Positions 52,991 to 61,809 of a stretch of DNA of 64,000 nt are shown piece after piece. This stretch comes from Paenibacillus phyllosphaerae (lineage in GTDB: Bacteria > Bacillota > Bacilli > Paenibacillales > Paenibacillaceae): the NCBI RefSeq assembly GCF_014192105.1, contig NZ_JACHXK010000008.1, positions 1 to 64,000 on the forward strand. Direction: 5' to 3'. Numbering within the stretch: the first letter of the stretch is position 1; each line of letters starts with the position of its first letter. Both the position numbers and the translations under genes were made by a program. Under the pieces are notes generated by a model that saw only the letters and a program-made list of their open reading frames with translations, was not told where the DNA came from and did no database searches.

Positions 52991-53412
52991 TCGCACTTAC
53001 GCTATTTGGCCAACGGCCAGTTAGCGGGCTAGGGGCAGGCCGAAGGCCTGCCTTTGGTGTTGTAGGGATGTAGCTGGGATGTAGCTGTTTTGTGTTGGAA
53101 AGTAAATGCGGGTCCGCGCAAGCGGACGCAAGCGAGGATTGGCACGCTGATGGGCATTTCGCATGAACCAGCAGGTCTCCTCCCCAAGGCAAAACGTTGC
53201 GAACGAAGTTCGAACCAAGAGCTTTGTTCTTACAGCAAATTGGTCTATTAGCGACCGATTTGCTGGAACAAATGCGGGCCACCGTCGAAAGGACACATCG
53301 AAGCCGGCCGCGTCACGAGTCACGCCGTTTACGGGTGTGCAGAGGGCCGTGGCCCTTGCATCCCCTCCGATGGAGGGGTGGGGGAGGCGAAATAGAAGGA
53401 GGCTACTCTTTG
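52991..53412 (+). other. intergenic region rich in short palindromes
   Basis: No gene is supported in this 422-nt gap. A perfect hairpin GGCAGGCC-GAA-GGCCTGCC followed by TTT (53034-53055) may be an attenuator after the binding-protein gene. Further short palindromes follow: GTCCGC-GCAA-GCGGAC (about 53113-53128), AGGGCC/GGCCCT (about 53343) and CCCCTCC-GAT-GGAGGGG (about 53363). The region is open on both strands but shows no start with a ribosome binding site until AGAAGGAGG at 53394. The palindromes may be a dispersed intergenic repeat. Confidence 0.4.
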
Positions 53413-55056
53413 ATGAGAGATCATTTACTCGATAAGCTCCGAAAAGCGGACACGGCCAACAAGATCGGCCCACTGAAGAAGGAATCTGATACTGCTGTCC
53501 TCTCCGAATTTGAACAATCCGGCGTAAAGTTCGCGTCCACGGGCCGGCTGGAGGCCGTCTACTATAACGCGCTGGGCAAATTACTCGACTGCATTGTACC
53601 GACAGGCGGCCCGGAGCCGATCCTGCATGAGGGCGGCGTCTACCTCGGCTACTGGATGGAGAGCACCGGGACGATTAACGCCGAACTGCTATCGCGCTTC
53701 ATCCCGTCCGTGTCGGCGTCGACTTATCGCGCTTTCGCGAAGCATCAGCGCGAGGACGGGCTGATGCCGTACAAGGTAACCCCGAACGGTCCCGTGTTCC
53801 GCCAGATTCAGATGGTTACGCCGCTAGCCCGCTGCGTATGGAACCACGCTTCGCTTCATGGGCATGATGGAGATTTCTTACCAGCCATGTATGCGGCGAT
53901 GAGCCGTCACGATCAGTGGCTTGCCGATTATCGGGACACGCGAGGGACGGGAGGCGTCGAAGCGTTCTGTACGTTCGATACCGGGCATGATCTATCGCCG
54001 CGTTTCTGGCATGTGCCGGACACGCCTCATCTGGGGGATCCGGCGCAAGTATATCCGGATTCGCCGATCCTGCCATTCGTCGCGCCGGATTTGACCGCGA
54101 ACGTCTACTGCCAACGCCTCTACTTAGCCAAGATAGCCGAAGCGCTGGGCGTAAACGGCGAGGAGTGGCAGGCAAAGGCAGAGCGAAGCCTGCAAAGCTT
54201 GTATGCGCAATGCTTTGACGACGAAGACCATTTCTTCTATGACCGAGACCGCCAGGACCGATTCGTCCGCGTCCAGTCGGACGTGCTGCTCCGCGTTATG
54301 GCTTGCGAGGTCGGCGACCGGGCATTCTTCGATACGATGCTCGAGAAGTATTTGCTGAACACGCGCAAGTTTTTTGCCAAGTATCCGTTCACTTCGATGG
54401 CCATGGACGATCCGCGGTTCGATCCGTTCTCCAGCTATAACACCTGGGGCGGCGCGACCAACTTCCTGAGCCTGATCCGCACGCCGCACGCCTTCGAGCA
54501 TCACGGCAGACATGTGGAGCTTACGTGGATCATGTTCCCGATCTTGGCCGCGATGGCCAACATGGAACGTTTCGGGCAAGTCTTAAGTCCTTGGACGGGC
54601 GAAGAGGGATATACGGAATCATACTCGCCGGCGATCCTGTGCGTGCTCGATTATGTCGAGCGGCTGTGCGGCATTATGCCGACGCCGGAAGGCGAGCTGT
54701 GGTTCGGCGGACTGACGCCGTACGATTTTGACCATGGCGAGGAGATCGCCAGCCATACCGCATATGCCAGAACCGTTGACGGTGCGACGTATGAGCTGGT
54801 CAACTTGCCGGAAGGCAGCGAGATTGTGCGCGAGGGCGAGAGCTGGATGCGATTCCCGTCCGGGGTTAGGATCATCACCGATCGCAAAGGTGAGCTGAAA
54901 GGAGTTCTCGGGCTGAGCACGCGTACGGTGCAAGGCACGCTACACTATCGGGGGACGGAGCTGGCGTTCAACGTCAAGGCGAACGAGCTGCTTGCTTATG
55001 AGGATGGGAACTTGCGCACCAAGCGCGATATTGGGCTCGTCTATCCGACGTATTGA
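53413..55056 (+). CDS. (alpha/alpha)6-barrel glycoside hydrolase, GH63/MGH1-like
   Basis: A 548-aa cytoplasmic glycosidase-like protein (no signal peptide). ATG 53413 follows AGAAGGAGG. The barrel shows GGVYLGYWMESTGTINAELLSRF, AFAKHQREDGLMPYKVTPNGPVFRQIQMVTPLARCVW, FDTGHDLSPRFWHVPDTPHLGDPAQVYPDSPILPF and GGATNFLSLIRTPHAFE near the C-terminal half. These resemble GH63-type and mannosyl-glycerate-hydrolase-like enzymes. Likely catalytic acids lie in the WMEST and FDTGHD regions by family analogy. It sits between the sugar ABC transporter and the GH43 gene, so it probably acts on the imported oligosaccharide. Exact specificity is unknown. Confidence 0.82.
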   Translation: MRDHLLDKLRKADTANKIGPLKKESDTAVLSEFEQSGVKFASTGRLEAVYYNALGKLLDCIVPTGGPEPILHEGGVYLGYWMESTGTINAELLSRFIPSVSASTYRAFAKHQREDGLMPYKVTPNGPVFRQIQMVTPLARCVWNHASLHGHDGDFLPAMYAAMSRHDQWLADYRDTRGTGGVEAFCTFDTGHDLSPRFWHVPDTPHLGDPAQVYPDSPILPFVAPDLTANVYCQRLYLAKIAEALGVNGEEWQAKAERSLQSLYAQCFDDEDHFFYDRDRQDRFVRVQSDVLLRVMACEVGDRAFFDTMLEKYLLNTRKFFAKYPFTSMAMDDPRFDPFSSYNTWGGATNFLSLIRTPHAFEHHGRHVELTWIMFPILAAMANMERFGQVLSPWTGEEGYTESYSPAILCVLDYVERLCGIMPTPEGELWFGGLTPYDFDHGEEIASHTAYARTVDGATYELVNLPEGSEIVREGESWMRFPSGVRIITDRKGELKGVLGLSTRTVQGTLHYRGTELAFNVKANELLAYEDGNLRTKRDIGLVYPTY

Positions 55057-55089
55057 TCATCATTCTGCCAAAAAAAAGGAGTTGGGCAT

Positions 55090-55992
55090 ATGCCAAGCAC
55101 CGCCGATATTCAAATTCGCGACCCGTTCGTACTACCGCTGGAACGCAGCGGAGAAAAGCTTTATTATCTGTTCGGCAGCACGGACGCGAATATATGGGGC
55201 AAAGGAACCGGATTCGATGCTTATGTAAGCCGGGATCTGCACGCATGGGAGGGACCGCATCCGGTCTTTCGCCCGCCCGGGGACTTCTTCGCCGAGCAGA
55301 ATTTCTGGGCGCCGGAAGTCTATGAGGATGGGGGACGCTATTATATGTTCGCGACATTCCGCCGCAAAGATAACGGGCTGTTAGGCACGGCGGTGCTCGC
55401 CGCCGACGATCCGCTGGGACCTTATGCCCCGCATAGCGACGGTCCCGTCACGCCAAAGGAATGGAGTTCGCTTGACGGAACGCTTCATATCGACCAGACC
55501 GGGCAGCCGTGGATGGTGTTCTGCCATGAGTGGCAGCAGGTGGGGGACGGGGAAATATGCGCAGTACGCCTAAGCCTCGATCTGAAATACGCCGATGGGG
55601 AGCCGCAGCTGCTGTTCCGCGCTTCCGAGGCTGCATGGGCTACGCCTTACGTTTCCCCGCGCTATCCGGATCAGGCGAACTACGTGACCGACGGACCTTA
55701 CTTGTTCCGCGGCGCTTCCGGCAAGCTGTATATGCTGTGGGCCAGCTTCATCGACAACAAGTACGCGCTTGGCATTGCATCTTCCGCATCGGGTTCGGTC
55801 CAAGGTCCGTGGCAGCAAGAAGAGAAGCCGTTGTTCCGGCGTGACGGCGGACACGGGATGATTTTCCGAACCTATGAAGGCGGTCTTATGCTCACCATTC
55901 ACACGCCGAACCGGACGCCGGACGAACGGCCGATCTTCCTTCCTATCGAAGAACGCGACGGACGTATTGTTGTACTGACAGAAGCTGAATGA
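55090..55992 (+). CDS. GH43-type glycosidase (cytoplasmic)
   Basis: A 300-aa five-bladed beta-propeller glycosidase with no signal peptide. The family elements appear in order: IRDPFVLP (catalytic base Asp near residue 9-10), AEQNFWAPEVYEDGGRYYMFATF, LDGTLHIDQTGQPWMVFCHEW (pKa-modulating Asp near 123) and VTDGPYLFRGASGKLYMLWASF. The last would hold the general acid, usually Glu in an EGP motif but here Asp. AAGGAG precedes ATG 55090 by 8 nt. Candidate substrates are arabino- or xylo-oligosaccharides. Its last 50 nt overlap the 3' end of the convergent GH42 remnant. Confidence 0.87.
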   Translation: MPSTADIQIRDPFVLPLERSGEKLYYLFGSTDANIWGKGTGFDAYVSRDLHAWEGPHPVFRPPGDFFAEQNFWAPEVYEDGGRYYMFATFRRKDNGLLGTAVLAADDPLGPYAPHSDGPVTPKEWSSLDGTLHIDQTGQPWMVFCHEWQQVGDGEICAVRLSLDLKYADGEPQLLFRASEAAWATPYVSPRYPDQANYVTDGPYLFRGASGKLYMLWASFIDNKYALGIASSASGSVQGPWQQEEKPLFRRDGGHGMIFRTYEGGLMLTIHTPNRTPDERPIFLPIEERDGRIVVLTEAE

Positions 55993-57615
55993 CCCGGTAG
56001 CCGAACGGCTCTACGGAGATCGGGCCGCGATCCAATCGTGCACCTGTCAGCAGATCATTGCCAGTTGTGGGGAGCGTGACGGTACCGCCTCGGCCGTTCA
56101 TATTCACGATCACCCACAGCAAGTCATTGCCGTATCGGCGAGGGGCGACGATCGTCCCTTCCGATACATCGGTCCGCATCGTGACGCCGGCAGCCTCAGC
56201 GTAATGGTCTACTACGTGCCTCAGCAGCAGTTCGCCTTCGTCGCCAGCTGGCATTGCCCCGAGCATGACAATGGCTCCCTTGCCATACGACCGTTCGGTT
56301 AAGAATGCCAGACCTGGCGTTAATCCCCCGCGTACATGACCGATCCCCTTGGCTTCCACCGCTTCGAACAAATTCCCCCACATGGCTAGCGGCGCTTCCA
56401 TGCCGAAGGCTTCTCCGACAGCCCCGGTTCCATCCATCGGATACGAGTGGACGGTACGGACGCCGGCCAGACGTTCCAGCTCCCCGAGCGCTGCAGATGT
56501 ATGAACCGTGTGATGCTCGGTTCTTCCGCCCGTAAGCGGCCCGGCAACCCAGATTCCGCCTTGATGGGCGAACGCAGCAGCACGTTCCAGAAAGTCGTCC
56601 GATACATAAGGAAGATACGGAGTGAGCAGCAGCTTAAGCCCGTCACGTCAAGCGTACCGCCTTCAGGAATTAGATCCCGGTGTATCCCCATATGGAGCAG
56701 CCGGCTATAGAACGACGTCGTCAGTCCGCGATAGTTCAGTTTGCGCAGCGGCTCGGTCTGCAGGAAAGCTTTGGCCCGGTCGGAGTAGGTGATGGGCGCA
56801 TTCTCCATGGAGGCGTACGTGTCATAGGAGGCAAAATCCAGATTGCGGAACAGCCGTTCATTATCAACGCCGAATGCGACGCTGCTGTTGTGCGTGATCG
56901 GCGCATCCGTATACTTCCGGATGATCGCCGCCTGCTGATCCGCGAACTCCGCAATCCGCTCCATCGCGAACATCCGGTACATTGTCTGCAGCGAAGCGTT
57001 ATGCAGGAACGGGGTGGCCGCAGGCTGAGGGACTTGCTCGAAAGTCCGATAGGCTTGGCTCCATATATGCGTCCCCCATGCCTCATTCAACTGCTGAATA
57101 TTTCCGTATCGCTGCTCGAGCCAAGCGTGCCACTGTTCCTTGCAGACGGCGCACAGGCAGGCCCCCACATGTGCCTTGAATTCGTTATCCAACTGCCAAT
57201 GCGTCACGCCAGGCAGTCGACCGAGCGTCATCGCCAGCTGCTCCGTTATTTTGGCGGCTCGTAGCCGAAACTCCGGATGGTTCGTGCAGGCATGCTGCCT
57301 GGCGCCATGGCTCATGACCGTTCCGCGTTCATCGACGTGCATGCGCTCCGGATGGCCATGCGAATACCAGATCGGGGGAGTGGGCGTCGGGGTGCACATC
57401 ACCGTCTCGATGCCTTGCTCATGCAGCCACCCGATCACCTGAACGAACAATCCCAGCTCATAGCGTTCCGGCTCCGGCTCCATGACGGACCAGGCGAATT
57501 CCCCCATCCGTACGACGTTAATCCCCGCTTCCTTCATTGCCCGAATATCTTCCCTAACGACGGCCTCCTCCCACAGCTCGGGGTAGAATGCCGCTCCATG
57601 GTATAGCTTTTGCAC
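55943..57615 (-). pseudogene. decayed GH42 beta-galactosidase gene (internal deletion plus frameshift)
   Basis: From GTG 57615 (AAGGAGGAGG upstream) the frame encodes the GH42 N-terminus: KLYHGAAFYPELWEE, NVVRMGEFAWSVMEP, the HWQLDNEF acid/base motif, a four-Cys zinc segment (HVGACLCAVCK) and SYDTYASMENAP. The next expected block, with the nucleophile Glu in a WLMEQQP-like motif and the WRQ region, is missing: the sequence jumps straight to ITYSDRAKAFLQTEPL of the trimerisation domain near 56790. Then a one-base loss near 56647 shifts the frame; the rest, LLTPYLPYVSDDFLERAAAF to GYRVIQLL, continues in the other frame to 55943. The total is about 557 aa against a usual 650-690. Confidence 0.8.
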
Positions 57616-57859
57616 TGGCGAACCTCCTCCTTGAATGTCTCGTCTTTCCCACTGTAAGGGGCTTACATATGGCCTGCAATCGGACTTTATTGCCACATAG
57701 TGGCGTCGATTTGGACTGTTTTGACCTGTCTTGCACTTTCTTGCACCGGGCCGAACAGGGCCGCTGATTCAAGAATGTCTCATTGCCCGCAAACGGTTCG
57801 ACCTCGCATACTGAGGCTACAACGCTCTAGCGGCGATCAACTAGCGGAGGTGATCCAAG
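57616..57859. promoter_or_regulatory. divergent promoter region between the GH42 remnant and the Lpl-type operon
   Basis: This 244-nt spacer holds a palindrome GCCAC-ATA-GTGGC (about 57691-57703) and a direct repeat CTTGCAC spaced by 3 nt (about 57731-57747), possible binding sites for an AraC-type regulator. The plus-strand operon has a perfect GGAGGTGATCC ribosome binding site just before 57860. I cannot place the promoters with confidence. Confidence 0.35.
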
Positions 57860-58822
57860 ATGAAGCAGGTATCGGCTGCGACCCCGTCGGTCAAGCAGCT
57901 CTCTCGCGTCAATCGTAGCCGTCATATGCTCAGCCGGCTAAGAAGGGACAAATGGATGTACGTGCTCCTGCTCCCCGGTTTGCTCTATTTTATCGTGTTC
58001 AAATACGTACCGATGTGGGGGGCGCTGCTGGCATTCAAGAATTACCAGCCGTTCGTCGGGTTCTGGAAGAGCGAATGGGTCGGCTTCGAGCACTTCCGGC
58101 TGTTCTTCGACAACCCGGAGTTTACGATGCTGCTGCGCAATACCCTGATCCTGTCGCTTTACAACCTGGTGTTCTTCTTCCCGGCGCCGATCATTCTGGC
58201 CTTGCTGCTGAACGAGGTGCGGCTCGCATTCTACAAACGGGTCATCCAGACGATGATCTACGTACCGCATTTCATCTCGATGGTCATCGTGGCGAGCTTG
58301 ACGTACGTGTTCCTCACGACCGAAGGCGGGATCGTCAACGAGCTGCTGCTGAAGTATACCGGTGACAAAATCGATTTCCTCTCCAGCACCGAATGGTTCC
58401 GTCCGCTCATTATCCTGCAGACGATCTGGAAGGAATGCGGCTTCGGCACGATTCTCTTCCTGGCCGCGCTCGCCGGCGTCGATGTCGAGCAGTACGAGGC
58501 AGCGACCGTAGACGGCGCTGGGAGATGGCGCAAGCTATGGCATATTACGCTGCCCGCGATCCGTAGCACGATCGTCATCCTCTTGATCCTCCGGATGGGA
58601 CATGTTCTCGATAACGGTTTCGAGCAAATCTATCTCATGCTGAACCCGTTGAACCGGGAGGTCGCCGAAGTATTCGATACTTACGTGTACATGATGGGCA
58701 TTACGCAAGGGGCGTTCAGCTACAGCACGGCGGTCGGCCTATTCAAGGCGGTCGTCGGCGTCATTCTCGTACTCGGCACGAATCACTTGGCCAAGCGATT
58801 CGGCCAGACAGGCATTTATTAG
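57860..58822 (+). CDS. sugar ABC transporter permease, LplB type
   Basis: A 320-aa permease, first of an LplB/LplC/LplA-type set common in Paenibacillus. Six predicted helices; segments MYVLLLPGLLYFIVFKYVPMWGALLAFKNYQPF and the EAA loop EAATVDGAGRWRKLWHITLPAIRS. GGAGGTGATCC precedes ATG 57860. The set probably imports a second class of plant-derived oligosaccharide. Confidence 0.94.
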   Translation: MKQVSAATPSVKQLSRVNRSRHMLSRLRRDKWMYVLLLPGLLYFIVFKYVPMWGALLAFKNYQPFVGFWKSEWVGFEHFRLFFDNPEFTMLLRNTLILSLYNLVFFFPAPIILALLLNEVRLAFYKRVIQTMIYVPHFISMVIVASLTYVFLTTEGGIVNELLLKYTGDKIDFLSSTEWFRPLIILQTIWKECGFGTILFLAALAGVDVEQYEAATVDGAGRWRKLWHITLPAIRSTIVILLILRMGHVLDNGFEQIYLMLNPLNREVAEVFDTYVYMMGITQGAFSYSTAVGLFKAVVGVILVLGTNHLAKRFGQTGIY

Positions 58823-58837
58823 AGAGGAGGGGTCACC

Positions 58838-59722
58838 ATGTCCCGACAACACCGAACGGTATCCGGTACGATCTTCGATGCGGCGAACTATATCTTGCTG
58901 GGCATAGCGGCAATCGCCGCGATCTTCCCGTTCCTCTATGTCATCGCCGGATCGTTCGCCTCCGACGCCGAGCTGACCGAGCGGTCGGTGTTCATCATCC
59001 CGGAGACGTTCACGCTCGGCGCTTACCGATTCATTTTCTCGACGGATACCATTCTGAAGAGCATCGGGGTGTCGGTCTTCGTTACCGTATGCGGGACGCT
59101 GATCAATCTGCTGTTCACGTGCACGATGGCTTATCCGCTTGCCAGACGGGGGCTGATGGGACGCAATCTGATGCTTAATATGATCGTCGTCACGATGGTG
59201 TTCAGCGGCGGGCTGATTCCGACTTACCTGGTCATCCGCGAGCTTGGCATGCTGGATTCCTATTGGGCGCTAATGCTTCCGGGGGCGATCAACGCCTTTA
59301 ATCTGATCATCATCAAGAACTTCTTCCAGGAACTGCCCATGGAGCTGGAGGAGGCGGCGAGGATCGACGGCTGCACAGATATCGGCATTCTGTGGAAAAT
59401 CGTACTGCCGCTGTCGAAGCCGGTACTGGCCACGTTCGCGCTTTTCTACGCGGTCTCGCATTGGAACGATTTCTTCGCGTCGCTCATCTATCTGAACGAT
59501 CCGGCCAAATGGCCGCTTCAGGTGATGCTCCGCCAGATCGTGCTGTTGTCCCAGGCGGCAGCGGGCGATCTCGCCTCGATGGATCCGAATTTCGTGAAGC
59601 CGCCGGAGCAGTCGGTGAAGATGGCGGTCATCGTCGTCGGTACGGTTCCGATCATGCTCGTCTATCCGTTCTTGCAGAAATATTTTGCAAAAGGCGTGCT
59701 GATCGGTTCCGTGAAAGGATAA
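58838..59722 (+). CDS. sugar ABC transporter permease, LplC/YtcP type
   Basis: A 294-aa permease, partner of the preceding gene (15 nt apart, GAGAGGAGGGG ribosome binding site). EAA loop EEAARIDGCTDIGILWKIVLPLSKP (about 167-191); the C-terminal YPFLQKYFAKGVLIGSVKG is typical. Two small hairpins (59725-59738 and about 59741-59752) separate it from the binding-protein gene and may tune relative expression. Confidence 0.94.
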   Translation: MSRQHRTVSGTIFDAANYILLGIAAIAAIFPFLYVIAGSFASDAELTERSVFIIPETFTLGAYRFIFSTDTILKSIGVSVFVTVCGTLINLLFTCTMAYPLARRGLMGRNLMLNMIVVTMVFSGGLIPTYLVIRELGMLDSYWALMLPGAINAFNLIIIKNFFQELPMELEEAARIDGCTDIGILWKIVLPLSKPVLATFALFYAVSHWNDFFASLIYLNDPAKWPLQVMLRQIVLLSQAAAGDLASMDPNFVKPPEQSVKMAVIVVGTVPIMLVYPFLQKYFAKGVLIGSVKG

Positions 59723-59846
59723 AAGGGCATTCGTGCCCGTCCGCAAGTGCGGCTGAGGTAATTCCCGAGCTGCTTCCTATGCGTGGAACGTGGTTGGCAG
59801 CAGGTTTACGTTTGTGATAGAACATCTAATAGGGAGGTTATCCGTG

Positions 59847-61472
59847 ATGAGTGGGAAGAAGAAAGTTCGCAAGGCCTTGGTGCCGGCATTGCTGGCAGGT
59901 ACGCTCGCGGTAACGATGGCTGGTTGTGCGCAGAACAATAATGGGGCCAACGGCGGCAACACGCTCGCGAACGCGAATACCAATACGGGCACGAATGCAG
60001 CAGAGGGCAGCAACGCCGATAATGGAGCAGCAACGACCGAACAGAAGCCGCTCGATATCAGCATCATGCTGCCGATCTTCAAGACGAATTATCCCAAGGA
60101 CGACTCGCCGGTCGCGGCGGAGATCGAGAAACGGACGAACGCGAACATCCATTTCGAATGGGTGCCGAATGCCTCCTATACGGACAAATTCAATATTACG
60201 CTTGCATCCGGCAAACTTCCGGCGATCATGTACGTACCGGACGTGAAGTCGCCAAGCTTCGTCAATGCGGCCAAGTCGGGCGCGTTCTGGGAACTGGGAC
60301 CTTACCTCAAGGATTATACGAATTTGGGCGGGGCGAATCCGGTCATTCTCACCAACTCTTCCGTAGACGGCAAGAACTATGGCCTTTACCGGGGAAGGGC
60401 GCTGGGCCGCAACGGCGTTATTTTCCGCCAAGATTGGCTCGCGAACGTAGGGCTCTCCACGCCGACGACGATCGATGAATTCTACAATATGTTGAAAGCG
60501 TTCAAGGAGAAGGATCCCGACAAGAACGGCAAGGACGATACGTACGGCATGGTATTGGTCAAATGGACCGGGCAATGGGCCAGCGGCTTCGACATTATGA
60601 AGCTGTGGTTCGGATCGCCGAACAAGTGGGGCGTGCGGGACGGCAAGCTTGTGCCGGAGCACCTGACGAGCGAATATATGGAAGCATTGAAGTTCATGCG
60701 CAAATTGTACGAGGAGAAGCTGATCAACTCGGACTTCGCCGTCATGGACAGCGCCAAGTGGACCGACCCGATCGTGAACGGGAACGCGGGCGTCATCGTC
60801 GACGTCGTGGATAACGCCGCACGCATCGACGACAAGATCCATGCCGCTCTGGTCAAGGCGGGCACGGACCAACCGGATATCCACTTCATGGACGTCATCG
60901 GCGCCGTGAACGGGACCGACGGGCAATTGCACACGCTGCCGACTTCGGGATTCGCCGGCATGCTGGCCGTTCCGAAATCGACGGTCAAATCCGAAGATGA
61001 ACTCAAGCGGGTATTGGCCTTCATCGATCAAATGAACGAGCCAGAAATGCAAACGCTTGCAGGTTTCGGGATCGAAGGGAAACATTATACGAAGAGCGGC
61101 GAGGCGATCGAGCCGTCGAAGGACACGGTGCTGCTCGAATCCGAGGTGGAAGGCCTCAACCAGATGCTGACTTTCATGCCGGAGGACCGGTCGCTGAAAG
61201 TGAAACAGACGCCGCTTCGGATCAAGCAGACGGAGCTGATGAAAGAGAACGAGAAGACGATCGTGTCGAATCCGGCTGAACCGTTCATCTCCACGGTCTA
61301 TTCGCAGAAAGGCGCTCAGCTCGATAACATGATCAACGACGCGCGAATCAAATATATCGTCGGCAAGATTGACGAAGCCGGTTTCCAGGAGGCGATCGAG
61401 GCCTGGAAGAAGAGCGGCGGCGATGAGCTGATCGCCGAGATGAACGAGCTATACGCGGCTAGCCAGAAGTAA
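59847..61472 (+). CDS. extracellular sugar-binding lipoprotein, LplA type
   Basis: A 541-aa lipoprotein of the long LplA/YtcQ-like binding-protein group. ATG 59847 follows GGGAGGTTATCCGTG; the signal peptide ends in lipobox TMAGC, followed by an Asn/Thr/Ala-rich linker. The fold is shown by NANIHFEWVPNASYTDKFNITLASGKLPAIMYVPD and FWELGPYLKDYTNLGGANPV. It completes the LplB/C/A-type importer. The ligand is unknown. Confidence 0.93.
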   Translation: MSGKKKVRKALVPALLAGTLAVTMAGCAQNNNGANGGNTLANANTNTGTNAAEGSNADNGAATTEQKPLDISIMLPIFKTNYPKDDSPVAAEIEKRTNANIHFEWVPNASYTDKFNITLASGKLPAIMYVPDVKSPSFVNAAKSGAFWELGPYLKDYTNLGGANPVILTNSSVDGKNYGLYRGRALGRNGVIFRQDWLANVGLSTPTTIDEFYNMLKAFKEKDPDKNGKDDTYGMVLVKWTGQWASGFDIMKLWFGSPNKWGVRDGKLVPEHLTSEYMEALKFMRKLYEEKLINSDFAVMDSAKWTDPIVNGNAGVIVDVVDNAARIDDKIHAALVKAGTDQPDIHFMDVIGAVNGTDGQLHTLPTSGFAGMLAVPKSTVKSEDELKRVLAFIDQMNEPEMQTLAGFGIEGKHYTKSGEAIEPSKDTVLLESEVEGLNQMLTFMPEDRSLKVKQTPLRIKQTELMKENEKTIVSNPAEPFISTVYSQKGAQLDNMINDARIKYIVGKIDEAGFQEAIEAWKKSGGDELIAEMNELYAASQK

Positions 61473-61809
61473 GAGGGCGAACATCGCATCGCGTTCATTG
61501 ACGCTTATTGCAACCATGCGATGGAGTAACGCGCGGGCATATGCACGCTGGCAACTTCGCTGCGTCTCGTGTCGAATATTGCCCGATCGTAGTTCTTGCG
61601 ATGTAAAATGACGCATTGGAACCGTTTTACAAATAGGTCTTGTTCATTCATTCCTGCCGAGCTATGCTTCTCATGAAGGCAAGAGCATTGAACAAGGCCT
61701 TTTCCCATACCCATTTATGGATGCGCTTACACAAAGAAAGTCCGTCATTGCCGCGCAAGATCCGCACGCGTCGATGCACCCACTCTGACGAATTGGCTGG
61801 TGAATTCGC
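61473..61809 (+). promoter_or_regulatory. intergenic region with terminator and palindrome before the AraC gene
   Basis: No gene is supported. A palindrome with TGTAAAA and TTTTACA half sites (about 61602-61631, 16-nt spacer) could be an operator. A longer hairpin (CTTGTTCA at about 61638 pairing with TGAACAAG near 61697, with an inner stem) ends in TTTTCC and would terminate the transporter operon. Confidence 0.5.

Noticed and set aside
53021..53473. A 150-codon minus-strand frame across the intergenic spacer and start of the GH63-like gene
   Set aside because: No ribosome binding site, low-complexity composition and overlap with the real gene start; the spacer is better explained as palindromic non-coding DNA.
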